Source: a bacterium (GTDB taxonomy: Bacteria; Ratteibacteria; UBA8468; B48-G9; DTJG01). Taken from it: a DNA stretch of 64,000 nt. The notes beneath the pieces were generated by a model. It did not search any database. It had not been told where the DNA came from and worked only from the letters and a program-made list of their open reading frames with translations. The stretch spans positions 11,805-75,804 of the forward strand of contig JAOAAW010000063.1 in the NCBI GenBank assembly GCA_026418655.1, read 5' to 3'. Both the position numbers and the translations under genes were made by a program. This document shows, in pieces, positions 36,081 to 45,435 of the stretch (position 1 is the first letter of the stretch; every line of letters starts with the position of its first letter).

Positions 36081-36692
36081 ATGACAGAAGAATTATATCT
36101 CGTCATTCTTAATGCTATTGGACTCATTGCGTTTTCATTTTCAGGTGCAATAAAGGCTAGAATTCATGGACTTGACCTGTTTGGCATCATACTGCTGGGG
36201 TTTTCAACAGCGCTTGGTGGTGGTGCTATAAGAGATGTAATGGTACAAAGGATTCCCTTAATGCTGACAGACGTAAGTTATACAATCTTTTGTATCATCG
36301 GTATTTTTGCAGGAATTATACTGAAAAGAAACATAGACAAAGCCATTTATACAAGATTCTTTCTTGTTTCTGACGGAATAGGCCTTGCCTCATTCACAGC
36401 AACGGGTTGTATTGTTGCAAATCAGACAGGTCTCGGAGCAATAGGTATTGTGGTACTCGGCATGAGTACTGCCATTGGTGGCGGTATTCTCAGGGATGTT
36501 CTTGTCAATGAAATACCAATGGTTTTGAGCAAAGAAATTTACGCCACATGTTCTTTTGCTGGATGCATTGTTTTCTGGTTGTTATCCTATAAATCAGGTA
36601 TTCATGTCGCAGCTTATATTTCTGTGGCCGTTGTTTTCATTTTTCGTATGCTTTCCATCAGATTTGGATGGAACCTGCCAAAATTTTCTTAA
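36081..36692 (+). CDS. Trimeric intracellular cation (TRIC) channel family membrane protein
   Basis: A 203-residue inner-membrane protein of the former UPF0126/YicG family. It has seven hydrophobic segments arranged as an internal repeat: each half contains the glycine-rich signature, LGGGAIRDVMVQRIP in the first and IGGGILRDVLVNEIP in the second. Bacterial members form trimeric monovalent cation channels; some may move small molecules. The ATG lies one base after the HAD stop codon, so translation is coupled. Confidence 0.92.
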   Translation: MTEELYLVILNAIGLIAFSFSGAIKARIHGLDLFGIILLGFSTALGGGAIRDVMVQRIPLMLTDVSYTIFCIIGIFAGIILKRNIDKAIYTRFFLVSDGIGLASFTATGCIVANQTGLGAIGIVVLGMSTAIGGGILRDVLVNEIPMVLSKEIYATCSFAGCIVFWLLSYKSGIHVAAYISVAVVFIFRMLSIRFGWNLPKFS

Positions 36693-36738
36693 AAACACCT
36701 GCTGGAGTAAAATAATAATACCCTTTTAAGGAGAAACA

Positions 36739-37947
36739 ATGAAGGAATTGGAAAGACAGCTTGAAATTATAAAGAGAAATACTGTTGAAGTAATTGAAGA
36801 ATCTGAACTTAGGAAAAAGCTTGAAAGAAGCATTTCAACAGGAAAGCCACTAAGGGTTAAGTACGGTATTGACCCGACAAGTCCTGAAATACATTTAGGA
36901 CATATGGTATTGATAAGAAAACTCCGGCATTTTCAACTACTCGGACACAAGGTGTTCTTTCTCATAGGAGATTTTACTGCAAGGATTGGGGACCCTACAG
37001 GAAGAAATGAAACAAGACCGATTCTATCAAGGGAAGAAATTAAAAAAAATCTTAATACTTATGTAGAACAGGTGAGTAAGGTTCTTGACGTTGATAAGGC
37101 GGAATTTGTCTATAATGGAAACTGGTTAAGCATTCTGTCAATCGAGGAATTTATTAAAATTGCTTCCTGTTTTACAATTGCTCAGATACTTGAAAGAGAC
37201 GATTTTTCTGCCAGATATAAATCAGGTAAGGCAATTTATTTCCATGAATTCATGTACCCATTGTTTCAGGGATATGATTCTGTCGTTCTTGAATCAGATA
37301 TTGAAATTGGAGCAACAGAGCAGAAGTTTAATCTTCTCGCCGGAAGAACATTACAAGAATTTTTTGGACAGGAAAAACAGGTTGTCATTACAATGCCAAT
37401 ACTTGTTGGGACCGATGGAAAAATGAAGATGAGCAAAAGTTACAAAAATCACATTCCTGTTTCCACAACACCAGAGGATATGTTTGGCAAGATTATGTCC
37501 ATACAGGACACTCTGATGGAATCATACACAAAACTTCTCACTGATATTGATATTGAAAAATTCAAAATCCAGATTGAAAAAAATCCCAGGCAGGCAAAAG
37601 CGATTCTTGCAAAAGAAATAGTAGGACAGTTTTTTTCAAGTCAGGATGCAGAAAAGGCTGAAATGTCTTTTAATAGAATATTTAAGGAAAAACAAATTCC
37701 AGAAGACATCCCTGTAATTGAAATCCCTTTTTCAAAAATAGGGCAAAAAAAGGTAAATATCGTTGATTTATTGTTTCTGGCAGGTTTTGTACCATCAAAA
37801 TCTGAGGCAAAAAGGTTGATACAGCAAAATGCTGTCAGAGTTGATGGAAAAACAATAACAGATATCAATACAGAAATAGAAGCAGAAGGAAAGGTTTTTA
37901 AGGTCGGTAAAAGAAAATTTGCAAAGATAAAAATTGTGCAACTTTAA
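36739..37947 (+). CDS. tyrS: Tyrosyl-tRNA synthetase
   Basis: Class I aminoacyl-tRNA synthetase of 402 residues charging tRNA-Tyr. HLGHM is the HIGH motif, KMSKS (in GKMKMSKSYKNHI) is the second signature, and YGIDPTSPEIHLGH and FHEFMYPLFQGYDSV are diagnostic for the TyrRS branch with the HxGH plus short form. The C-terminal S4 RNA-binding domain begins near residue 340 (FVPSKSEAKRLIQQNAVRVDG). AAGGAG precedes the ATG. The 46-base upstream gap is too short for a T-box. Confidence 0.95.
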   Translation: MKELERQLEIIKRNTVEVIEESELRKKLERSISTGKPLRVKYGIDPTSPEIHLGHMVLIRKLRHFQLLGHKVFFLIGDFTARIGDPTGRNETRPILSREEIKKNLNTYVEQVSKVLDVDKAEFVYNGNWLSILSIEEFIKIASCFTIAQILERDDFSARYKSGKAIYFHEFMYPLFQGYDSVVLESDIEIGATEQKFNLLAGRTLQEFFGQEKQVVITMPILVGTDGKMKMSKSYKNHIPVSTTPEDMFGKIMSIQDTLMESYTKLLTDIDIEKFKIQIEKNPRQAKAILAKEIVGQFFSSQDAEKAEMSFNRIFKEKQIPEDIPVIEIPFSKIGQKKVNIVDLLFLAGFVPSKSEAKRLIQQNAVRVDGKTITDINTEIEAEGKVFKVGKRKFAKIKIVQL

Positions 37948-38026
37948 TAAAGTGCGTCACGGGTTTGCTTTTAGAAGGGAAGGGACAGATGGTTTTTTGT
38001 CTTCAATTTTCAAATAGGAGCAACTG

Positions 38027-38680
38027 ATGGAAAATATAAGAAAAGAACTTTGTAAATACGGCAAACTTGTACTTGAAAAAAATCTTGCTGCTGGGCCTGG
38101 TGGGAACATCAGTGCAAGAGAAAAAAATTTTGTTTATCTTTCACCAAGTGGCTTTGCACTGGATGAAATTAAAGAAAGCCAGTGGGTTAAAGTTGACTTA
38201 GAAACAGGCAAGCAATACGGCAGATTAAAACCCACATGTGAAATATCAATGCACCTTGGTTGTTATATTGCAAGACCCGAAATAAGAGCGGTCATTCATA
38301 CCCATCCACCTTATACCCTGGGGTTGATTTCAGCAGGAATAGGACTTAAACCATTTTATCCGGATTTTGTGGCAATACTTGGAAGGGAAATACCGATGGT
38401 TGAATATGTAATCCCCGCAGGAGAAGAAATAAGAGAAGCTGTTGTTGAACAAATCAAGAAATATAATGTGGTACTTTTGAAAAACCATGGTGCGGTCTGT
38501 GTTGGAGAAACATTAAAAGAAGCCTTTGCTCGTGCCTGGCTTGTAGAGGAAACAGCAAAGATGCAGATGGCTGGAATGATTGCAGGAAAAATCAGATATT
38601 TTACAGAAAAAGAAATAGAAGGAATAGAAAATTTAAAAGCAGAGGACTATAGAAAGGCACTTTTGAAAAAATTTAAATGA
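38027..38680 (+). CDS. Class II aldolase/adducin family, L-fuculose-phosphate-aldolase-like
   Basis: A 217-residue zinc aldolase. The substrate loop GPGGNISAR, the acid E in CEISMHL, and the zinc ligands HTHPP and the later NHGAV are all at family positions. Members split L-fuculose-, L-rhamnulose- or ribulose-type phosphates into DHAP and an aldehyde; an L-rhamnulose or fuculose role would suit the rhamnosidase in the window, although the genes are 24 kb apart. TAGGAG supports the ATG. It overlaps folP by 4 bases. Confidence 0.87.
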   Translation: MENIRKELCKYGKLVLEKNLAAGPGGNISAREKNFVYLSPSGFALDEIKESQWVKVDLETGKQYGRLKPTCEISMHLGCYIARPEIRAVIHTHPPYTLGLISAGIGLKPFYPDFVAILGREIPMVEYVIPAGEEIREAVVEQIKKYNVVLLKNHGAVCVGETLKEAFARAWLVEETAKMQMAGMIAGKIRYFTEKEIEGIENLKAEDYRKALLKKFK

Positions 38681-39891
38681 ATGTAAGAGTTATTTCTCCA
38701 TCAACAATAAAACAGGAATTTCAAAGGATAGATGTACATCCTGAAGGCATCCGCTTGATGGAACCCAAAACCCGCCTGTACTGCGTAAAGGTATCTGGAA
38801 TTAATGTAAAGCAGGCAAATGTGCTTAAACAGGAGGCTCTTGCCATTGGCGGAGATGCAGCGATTCCTTATTCTGTGCTGAACCTTGAAAACAAACAAGT
38901 GGATGTTATTCTTATGGCAACTATAAAACAATATAAGAAACTGGCTGAAAAACTCAAGAAGCAATTTTTCAATCTTCAAGAGGTTGGTAAAAATATTATT
39001 AAAACCATTGAACATTTTGAAAATATTCCTTCCACAATTTCAACATCAAAAAAGACCATAAGAATCAATGATTTTATGATTATGGGCATTCTTAATATTA
39101 CCCCCGACTCTTTTTCCGACGGTGGCAAATACTATGGCGATGTCTCTCTGGCTGTTGATAGAGCGGTTGAAATGGAACAGCAGGGTGCTTCAATCATTGA
39201 TATAGGTGGAGAATCAAGCAGACCGAAATCTCATGGCATTGATGAAAATGAAGAAATAAAAAGGGTTATACCTGTTATAAAGGCTGTAAGAAAAAAGATA
39301 AGGTGTTTGATTTCATGTGATACTTCAAGGGCTCGTGTGGCTGAAATGGCACTTGAAGAGGGTGCGGATATTATCAATGATGTGTATGCACTGAGACGGG
39401 ATAAGAAATTGTGCAGAATTGTTGCTGAAAAAAAATGTACACTTGTGTTGATGCATATGAAAGGAACACCGGATACAATGCAGGAAAATCCGTATTATGA
39501 AGATGTTGTTGGAGAAATATGCGAATTTTTTAGAGAAAGAATTGATTTTGCAATGGAAAATGGTATAGAAAAACAAAAAATAATCCTTGATCCTGGCATT
39601 GGCTTCGGGAAAAGACTCATTGATAACCTGGAAATTATCCATAGACTGAGAGAATTTACCTGTTTTGGACTTCCGTTGTTACTCGGTACATCAAGGAAAT
39701 CTTTTATAGGAAAACTGTCTAATGATATTCCTCCAGAGCAGCGGCTACCAGGAACCATTGCCAGTTGTGTTTTTGGATATCTTGCAGGAGCAAGAATATT
39801 CAGGGTTCATGATGTGAAAGAGGTTGTACAGGCACTCAGAGTTGTTTCAGGAATAGAAAATTATGGAAAAAACAAGAATTCTGGGACTTGA
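38677..39891 (+). CDS. folP: Dihydropteroate synthase with N-terminal extension
   Basis: Joins 6-hydroxymethyl-dihydropterin diphosphate to p-aminobenzoate in folate synthesis. The DHPS barrel starts near residue 128: IMGILNITPDSFSDGG, then QGASIIDIGGESSRP, ISCDTSRA, DIINDVYALR, LVLMHMKGTPDTMQ, LDPGIGFGK, LLGTSRKSFIG and HDVKEVVQALRV. The first 125 residues form an extra domain (ANVLKQEALAIGGDAAIP) known from some bacterial FolP proteins and of unclear role. ATGA overlap with the aldolase and a 29-base overlap with ruvX indicate an operon. Confidence 0.95.
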   Translation: MNVRVISPSTIKQEFQRIDVHPEGIRLMEPKTRLYCVKVSGINVKQANVLKQEALAIGGDAAIPYSVLNLENKQVDVILMATIKQYKKLAEKLKKQFFNLQEVGKNIIKTIEHFENIPSTISTSKKTIRINDFMIMGILNITPDSFSDGGKYYGDVSLAVDRAVEMEQQGASIIDIGGESSRPKSHGIDENEEIKRVIPVIKAVRKKIRCLISCDTSRARVAEMALEEGADIINDVYALRRDKKLCRIVAEKKCTLVLMHMKGTPDTMQENPYYEDVVGEICEFFRERIDFAMENGIEKQKIILDPGIGFGKRLIDNLEIIHRLREFTCFGLPLLLGTSRKSFIGKLSNDIPPEQRLPGTIASCVFGYLAGARIFRVHDVKEVVQALRVVSGIENYGKNKNSGT

Positions 39892-40300
39892 CCTCGGTGA
39901 AAAAAAGATTGGTGTCGCGATAAGCGATGAATTCAGAACCATAGCAAGAGGCCTTGGAACAATAGAAGTTGATGGAAGAGAACATGAAAAAATAAAAGAA
40001 ATTGTCAGTAAGTATAATGTTGGGAAAATTGTCTATGGAGTTCCATTGAGAAATGACGGTTCTATTAGCAGCAGGGCTGAAAAGATGCTCTCAATTATAA
40101 CAAGATTAAAAGGAATTGTTAAAGCTGAATTTATTCCCTGGGATGAAAGAATGACAACCATTGAAGCTGAAAATATTTTGTTAATGGCTGACTTGAGCCG
40201 AAAAAAAAGGAAAATGGTAAGAGATAAACTTGCCGCACAGATTATTCTTCAAAGCTACCTTGATTCCTTATATCTAAAAAATTCATCTATAGAGGAATGA
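39863..40300 (+). CDS. ruvX: YqgF/RuvX family Holliday junction resolvase-like nuclease
   Basis: A 145-residue RNase H-fold protein involved in 16S rRNA 5'-end processing and possibly junction resolution. Motifs: LGLDLGEKKIGVAIS (first Asp), IVYGVPLRNDGS, WDERMTTIEAE with conserved DER-T, and DKLAAQIILQSYLDS with the last Asp. Length is typical. Its start lies inside the end of folP and its stop overlaps rnd by 4 bases. Confidence 0.93.
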   Translation: MEKTRILGLDLGEKKIGVAISDEFRTIARGLGTIEVDGREHEKIKEIVSKYNVGKIVYGVPLRNDGSISSRAEKMLSIITRLKGIVKAEFIPWDERMTTIEAENILLMADLSRKKRKMVRDKLAAQIILQSYLDSLYLKNSSIEE

Positions 40301-41490
40301 TTCTAAAAACATTACAACATTGTACCAGCATAATGTCTAAATGGCTAAACGGTTTTTCTTTTCTGCAAAATGTAAGCCGGTTCAAAGAAAAAATAACATA
40401 TGTTGACACTGAAAAAACACTTAAACATATCGTCGAACGTTTGAAGAATGAAAAAGAAATTGCTGTAGACACTGAAGGCAATTCCCTCTATTGTTATCAA
40501 TCCAAAATATGCCTGATTCAGGTTTCCAGCAGAGAAAAACACTACATTATAGACACACTTCGGATAAAAAATATCTCTATCTTAAAAGACCTCTTTTCAA
40601 ACCCGAATGTTGAAAAGATCATGCATGGTTCGGCTTATGATATTCAGATGCTTTACCAATGCGCAGGTATTCAAATTAAAAATCTTTTTGATACCCAGAT
40701 CGCCGCCAGTTTTCTTGGAGAAAAAAAACCAGGGCTTGCCAGCATAATCAAAAAATATTTTGGCGTGCATCTGAGTAAAACCCACCAGAAAAGCAACTGG
40801 GCAATACGACCACTACCAGATGAAATGATTGAGTATGCCATTTCAGATACAATGTATTTACTTTTCCTTGCTGACAGACTTAAAAAACAGCTTAAGGAAA
40901 ACCACAGAATTGAATGGGTAAGAGAAGAATGTGAATACCTTTCCAGATATGGAATTAACATTAAAAAGAAAGAAAGACCATCTATTGGAATTGAGAATCC
41001 TTCTGGAGAAAAACTCAATGCCGCTGAATTGGTTCTACAATTCAGAGAAAAAGTAGCCAGACAGATGAACCTGCCACCTTTCAGGGTACTTGATAAAAAA
41101 ACTATCCGAGAAATTGTGGTTAAGGAAAATCTGGATATAAAAACATTAAAGTGGTTGACAGCAAAAACACCTCTGAAGCAGCATCATCTTGAAGAGTTAC
41201 TTGAAATAATACAAAAAGCAGGAGAAAAAATTGTGAAAAGACAGGAAAAACAGACATCCAAAAAATACCACACCAAAGATTTCAAAGAAAAAATTGATAA
41301 ACTTTATACATGGAGAAGCACAAGGGCGCAACAATTGGGGTTGGAGCCATACCTTGTTTTGTCTCAAAAACAGATTCTTTCGCTTGCTGAAGTAAAAATA
41401 GAAACACACAATGACATTGCAGGTATTGATGAGCTCAAAAACTGGCAGAAGAAAACTTTTGGAAAAGAGTTAACTGAACTCTTAAAATAA
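40297..41490 (+). CDS. rnd: Ribonuclease D-like 3'-5' exonuclease with two HRDC domains
   Basis: A 397-residue DEDDy exoribonuclease that trims tRNA and other RNA 3' ends. Exo I VDTEGNSL (D-x-E), Exo II HGSAYDIQML and Exo III YAISDTMYL are all present. Two HRDC domains follow, about residues 245-315 (RQMNLPPFRVLDKKTI) and 335-395 (AQQLGLEPYLVLSQKQI), as in Escherichia coli RNase D. ATG 40297 overlaps the ruvX stop; an ATG at 40333 is also possible. It is the last gene of the aldolase-folP-ruvX-rnd unit. Confidence 0.92.
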   Translation: MILKTLQHCTSIMSKWLNGFSFLQNVSRFKEKITYVDTEKTLKHIVERLKNEKEIAVDTEGNSLYCYQSKICLIQVSSREKHYIIDTLRIKNISILKDLFSNPNVEKIMHGSAYDIQMLYQCAGIQIKNLFDTQIAASFLGEKKPGLASIIKKYFGVHLSKTHQKSNWAIRPLPDEMIEYAISDTMYLLFLADRLKKQLKENHRIEWVREECEYLSRYGINIKKKERPSIGIENPSGEKLNAAELVLQFREKVARQMNLPPFRVLDKKTIREIVVKENLDIKTLKWLTAKTPLKQHHLEELLEIIQKAGEKIVKRQEKQTSKKYHTKDFKEKIDKLYTWRSTRAQQLGLEPYLVLSQKQILSLAEVKIETHNDIAGIDELKNWQKKTFGKELTELLK

Positions 41491-41507
41491 ATTTAGCACC
41501 TGATAGA

Positions 41508-43475
41508 TTACTCAATAGCAATCGCAACAAAAGAAAGCTGTGGCAGGTCTTTAATTTTTACTTTATTTCCCTTTATTTCAACTGCTTCAGACACAGTGCC
41601 CTTGATATTCAAAACCTTCATCTTTGAATTTTTAGGGACATCAAGATTTTTTATGTTAACCAGGACATCTCCTGACTTTTTCTCCCTGTCTGCCAGATTT
41701 GTAATCAACAATAGGCATTTTCCCTGATCTGATTGCCATAAGCTTGGAAACAACCAGAATTCTTTACACAATACAGCATCTGTGGGGGTATAAGCTGGAT
41801 TGTGGAGCTTTACAATATTGCCGGGTAAGCTCAACATTGCATCCCATAATGGTCTTATGTAAGCGACAGCATCCTTGAAATCAACACCTGGCTCCAGCAC
41901 TGGATGGCCTGTCATACCAAAAGCACTGCATAGCGCGGCTGCCTTCTTCCCTGAAAATTCAGCTCTGTCTTTCAAATTTCCACTTATAAGATGTGCACCT
42001 GAACAATCAAAACAGGCAAAATATGCTGTGCTTTCTGGAACAGTCAATAGTTCGTCATGCCTTATTGATAGTTCACCGCACAGTGCAACATCAATACAGC
42101 TCTGGGTTAAAGCAAATGGAAATCCAGTATGACCGATGATTGCACCATATTTGCCAACTCTTTTTCTCATTGCTTTCATATACATAAAATATGCATATGT
42201 TGACCAGTGAAGCAGACTTGTTTTTGTAAAACCCATTGCATGTGGAGAATTCCAATCAGGATATAGTCCATCCCAGTCCTTCTTCATATAATCTTCAAAC
42301 CATGTCTGATACATCTGATACTGTTCACATCCCCTTATATAAGTGAGGACTCTCATTCCACGCTGGTGGCACCTATCCACAAAGGCTTTAAACCACTGCG
42401 GGTCTTTAACAACATAATCAGAAGGTGGTTCACAATTTGTTCCAGGGTTTCTCATCCAGAATTGATGGATAATCATTACATTTGCTCCCAAATCCGCCAC
42501 TTCATCCACCCTTTTAATTTCTGGATTACCCTTAAATAATTGTGGCGGCTGGCAGGCAACCTGCTTTATAGGCATAACAACCCATGGCCAGTCTTTTCCA
42601 ACCTGCGCATATGGGTACATGCAGTGTGAAACCCTGCAGCCAAGAACATTGTTTCTAAAAGCAACATCTGTTCCTTTTTCATTCTCTGTTTTTGCGGCAA
42701 GGAAAATCATTCCCCACCTGTTTCGATATCTTGTTGACTGTGAAACTCTCATCTGCAGTCCCTGAAGGATGTACCATTGTAATGTCCATTTATTTTTCTG
42801 CTTTCCACCAAAGCTCATTGTGTATTGCCGTGGCGCATCATTGAAACCTATCCATTCATCAAGCACAAACTCAATCTTATTGCTGAAAAATTTTGTACTT
42901 TGCCATCCAAGGTCCACTGACGCAAGTGGCCAAAGTTCCCTCTGACAGGAAATTTCATTAATCTGCTTGTACAGGTCCATCCCATAGAAGACATGAGTTG
43001 TTGAATAATCCCTTTTATACCATGGGTCCCTTGTGAAATACCCCCATCTTGCCGATTTTGCACTCGAAACATCAAGAAAAATATTCATTGAAATCTCACT
43101 CAAGGTAAAACTGCCATTCTCTTTAGTATCAAATACCTGTTCACAAAACAGAGCACCTTCTGGATGAATTTCATATGTCTGAGTTATTTTTACCAATCCC
43201 TTTGCTATTGATGCTTCATTCTTGATTACTATTCTGTCCTCATCAACTGACTCAACTGTCAGATTGGATTTTGTATCAGAAAGTTTATAACTTGCTCCGT
43301 CAATAACAAATTTCAAACCGCATATGGTATCGTTTTCAGAAAGCAGTGCATGTCTTTCTTTTTCATTTTTGCAGGCAAAATCAACAATCTCACCACCCCT
43401 GTCTGCATCCCAGGTAATTTTCCCGGTACCGGTTTCAACCGTAATTTTTCTTCCCTTTCTGCTCAGTTTCAACAT
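41508..43475 (-). CDS. Glycosidase-like protein: beta-sandwich plus TIM barrel
   Basis: A 655-residue soluble protein without a signal peptide. Residues 1 to about 270 are beta-rich and resemble the supersandwich of clan GH-D-type enzymes (WDADRGGEIVDFACKN, EQVFDTKENGSF). The middle looks like a barrel (ADLGANVMIIHQFWMRN, FVDRCHQRGMRVLTYI, YGAIIGHTGFPF, DVALCGEL, HDELLTVPE), and the C-terminus is a small beta domain. The overall plan matches DUF6259/GH36-like proteins; exact family and catalytic residues are not assignable by eye. GGAGCG precedes the ATG. It has its own promoter and stands alone. Confidence 0.5.
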   Translation of the reverse strand: MLKLSRKGRKITVETGTGKITWDADRGGEIVDFACKNEKERHALLSENDTICGLKFVIDGASYKLSDTKSNLTVESVDEDRIVIKNEASIAKGLVKITQTYEIHPEGALFCEQVFDTKENGSFTLSEISMNIFLDVSSAKSARWGYFTRDPWYKRDYSTTHVFYGMDLYKQINEISCQRELWPLASVDLGWQSTKFFSNKIEFVLDEWIGFNDAPRQYTMSFGGKQKNKWTLQWYILQGLQMRVSQSTRYRNRWGMIFLAAKTENEKGTDVAFRNNVLGCRVSHCMYPYAQVGKDWPWVVMPIKQVACQPPQLFKGNPEIKRVDEVADLGANVMIIHQFWMRNPGTNCEPPSDYVVKDPQWFKAFVDRCHQRGMRVLTYIRGCEQYQMYQTWFEDYMKKDWDGLYPDWNSPHAMGFTKTSLLHWSTYAYFMYMKAMRKRVGKYGAIIGHTGFPFALTQSCIDVALCGELSIRHDELLTVPESTAYFACFDCSGAHLISGNLKDRAEFSGKKAAALCSAFGMTGHPVLEPGVDFKDAVAYIRPLWDAMLSLPGNIVKLHNPAYTPTDAVLCKEFWLFPSLWQSDQGKCLLLITNLADREKKSGDVLVNIKNLDVPKNSKMKVLNIKGTVSEAVEIKGNKVKIKDLPQLSFVAIAIE

Positions 43476-43510
43476 GTTGCGCTCCTTTTTTTATAGTTTT
43501 TCAAATTTTG

Positions 43511-43539
43511 ATGATACAATATAACTGTTCGCTTGTCCA
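43511..43539 (-). promoter_or_regulatory. Promoter for the glycosidase-like gene
   Basis: On the minus strand TGGACA (43534-43539), a 17-base spacer and TATCAT (43511-43516), each five of six matches to the sigma70 consensus, upstream of the ATG at 43475. Confidence 0.5.
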
Positions 43540-43572
43540 GTTAACCTGTTGCTAAAATATGACAAATACCCG

Positions 43573-43602
43573 AATGAGAATTTTTTCATTCTGCAGTATA
43601 AT
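43573..43602 (+). promoter_or_regulatory. Promoter abutting the HAD gene, predicted leaderless start
   Basis: TATAAT (43597-43602) lies six bases before the ATG at 43609, with ATGAGA 17 bases further upstream. The predicted start base coincides with the A of the ATG. No Shine-Dalgarno sequence lies between. GAATGA and TCATTC, an inverted repeat, flank the spacer region. Confidence 0.45.
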
Positions 43603-43608
43603 TGAAAA

Positions 43609-44466
43609 ATGAAGGAAAAGGCGATTGTTTTCGATTTTGATGGTCCTCTGATTGGTAGTGGACAGGACAAGGCAGTTCACATCCTTTTCTCAGCATTTGT
43701 TGCATGCTGGGATACAGGTTTCAGGGTTTTTTTGCATCCCGAAAATCTTGAGTTAGACCTTGAAAAAATGGTTAAAGGTCTTATCAATTATCCTGGTGCT
43801 CCGCGATTTCAACAACTTTCAGCAATAATCAGCTGCATAGTAAGGGATATTCCTCAAGCAATAAAAGATCCATCAGAACTCAAAATAGATGAAAATCTTC
43901 AAAAGGAATATCAGAAACTCAAAGAAAGGTACAATCAGTTTTATTCTTCCCTCAATGATGCAGCAGCAAAACTTTACTGGAAACCCCTGGATGGAATCAA
44001 AGAGATTATTGAAGAACTGGTGAAAGATTATGACTTGTATGTTGCTTCAGGTATTATTCAGGAAATCCTTGAGAAGGATTTTAACCATCATGGGTTTGAC
44101 AGAAAAATTTTTTCAGGAATTTTTGGAAGCAATCCAGCAGGAGATATTGATAAAGCAAAGATACTTGAAAAAATAAAGAACAAGGGCTATAAAGATGTCC
44201 TTTTTATTGGAGATTCAAAAAAAGATTTTGAGTATGCAAAGGCCACAGGCATCAAATTTTACAGAATAAAAACAGCCACGGATTATAAAAAGTTGATGAA
44301 TGAAATAAAAAATGGTTTGCCCAATCAGAATGAAATATGCGAATTCACTGAGGAGGAACTTGAAACAATAAAATCAAAGGTAATTTCTCTTATGAAATTT
44401 TATGTTCAAGGAAAAAATCTCTCGTTTGAGGAAATAACAACTTTTATAAACACAGGCAAATTATAA
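43609..44466 (+). CDS. HAD-superfamily hydrolase
   Basis: A 285-residue HAD phosphatase-like protein. Motif I is FDFDGPLIGS (D-x-D retained), motif II SGIIQEI, and motif IV FIGDSKKDFEYAKATG; a long helical cap (about residues 20-125) separates I and II. The C-terminal 60 residues (ETIKSKVISLMKFYVQGK) are an extra helical tail. Substrate unknown. It is a single gene between two minus-strand genes and its end is 2 bases from the convergent beta-helix gene. Confidence 0.75.
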   Translation: MKEKAIVFDFDGPLIGSGQDKAVHILFSAFVACWDTGFRVFLHPENLELDLEKMVKGLINYPGAPRFQQLSAIISCIVRDIPQAIKDPSELKIDENLQKEYQKLKERYNQFYSSLNDAAAKLYWKPLDGIKEIIEELVKDYDLYVASGIIQEILEKDFNHHGFDRKIFSGIFGSNPAGDIDKAKILEKIKNKGYKDVLFIGDSKKDFEYAKATGIKFYRIKTATDYKKLMNEIKNGLPNQNEICEFTEEELETIKSKVISLMKFYVQGKNLSFEEITTFINTGKL

Positions 44467-44468
44467 AA

Positions 44469-45401
44469 TCATGTTCTCAATGGAGACCGTTCTATAATCC
44501 CATGTTCCAGTGGCTTATTCTTCAAAACTTCATTCGGACCATAAAATCCCTTGCTTATTCTGCAGAGTGAATAAAAAATTGTGTTTGGACCAACAAACAC
44601 TCCAGGGTCAGATACTGAATTGCAGCCAACCTGAGACCAATCACCGAGGATAATTCCTATCTTGGGTCTCCCTATATCATATTTTTTATCGCCAAGGTCT
44701 ATTACAACATTTTTCTTTCCAAAAATCCCTGCATATATTCCAAGATTTGCGGTGGTTGCCTGATTGCCAAAATGGGTGGCATAGCCACAGATACTGTCTC
44801 CAACATACGAAGGGTGAGGAAAATTTGCTTTATCCATCATTACACCATTTTTTATTTCTCCTCTGAAAGTACCGCCATCACCAATTATTACATCTCCCCT
44901 TAAATATGTTCCCTGCCTTATCTCGTTTTTGTTTCCAATGATTGTTGGTCCTTTTATGCCTGTACCTGGTTCAATGGAATTGTTTTCTCCGATATAAATA
45001 TCTCCCTCATCAAGGAAAATATTACTTCCAGCAAGAATTGTGTTCTTGCCAACAAAAAGGGACCTTTTTTCTTTGGTACTTCCCTTTATAAATGCTGGCT
45101 CAAAAACTGCTCCATCCTCAACATAAATGACAAAATCTCCAATGCATTTTCCCCTGAAATTTTCTGGACCTAAAAGATTCACATTGCCTGCATTTATTTT
45201 TTGTGAAATTGCATTTTCAATCCATCTGCACGCGTACGGATGTATTGCATCAAGAACCGCAATAACTGAATTGATTTCAGGACCTGAGAAAAGATCCTGA
45301 TGTCTGAAAGGATATTTGTTGAAATCAAAATAAAATTCGACTCTTAACCTTTCAGGTATATCATTTTTTGCTAGATTTTTAAGATTAATTATCTCTGCCA
45401 T
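44469..45401 (-). CDS. Left-handed beta-helix acyltransferase/GlmU-like protein
   Basis: A 310-residue protein with hexapeptide repeats through residues 85-270 (LLGPENFRGKCIGDFVIYVEDGAVF, TILAGSNIFLDEGDIYIGENNSIEPGTGIKGPTIIGN in parts, RGDVIIGDGG). Such proteins are trimeric acetyltransferases or sugar nucleotidyltransferase C-terminal halves; here no GxGTRM nucleotidyltransferase domain precedes the helix, but the first 80 residues (RVEFYFDFNKYPFRHQDLF) are a separate cap. It may acylate a sugar nucleotide. AAGGAG lies six bases before the ATG; it diverges from the GGDEF gene. Confidence 0.7.
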   Translation of the reverse strand: MAEIINLKNLAKNDIPERLRVEFYFDFNKYPFRHQDLFSGPEINSVIAVLDAIHPYACRWIENAISQKINAGNVNLLGPENFRGKCIGDFVIYVEDGAVFEPAFIKGSTKEKRSLFVGKNTILAGSNIFLDEGDIYIGENNSIEPGTGIKGPTIIGNKNEIRQGTYLRGDVIIGDGGTFRGEIKNGVMMDKANFPHPSYVGDSICGYATHFGNQATTANLGIYAGIFGKKNVVIDLGDKKYDIGRPKIGIILGDWSQVGCNSVSDPGVFVGPNTIFYSLCRISKGFYGPNEVLKNKPLEHGIIERSPLRT

Positions 45402-45424
45402 TTTTGCTCCTTGTTAAGTTTGAC

Positions 45425-45435
45425 TATAATATAAT
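45425..45435 (+). promoter_or_regulatory. Tandem overlapping TATAAT boxes before the GGDEF gene
   Basis: TATAAT occurs at 45425-45430 and again at 45430-45435, sharing one T, and runs straight into the ATG at 45436. If the first box is used the transcript could begin at that ATG; if the second, translation must start at ATG 45472. Confidence 0.4.

Noticed and set aside
36693..36738. Possible T-box riboswitch before tyrS
   Set aside because: Only 46 bases separate the genes; no room for a T-box and no T-box consensus seen.
37948..38026. Possible terminator after tyrS (GACA...TGTC pairing)
   Set aside because: Four-base stem with a T-rich loop; not a credible terminator.
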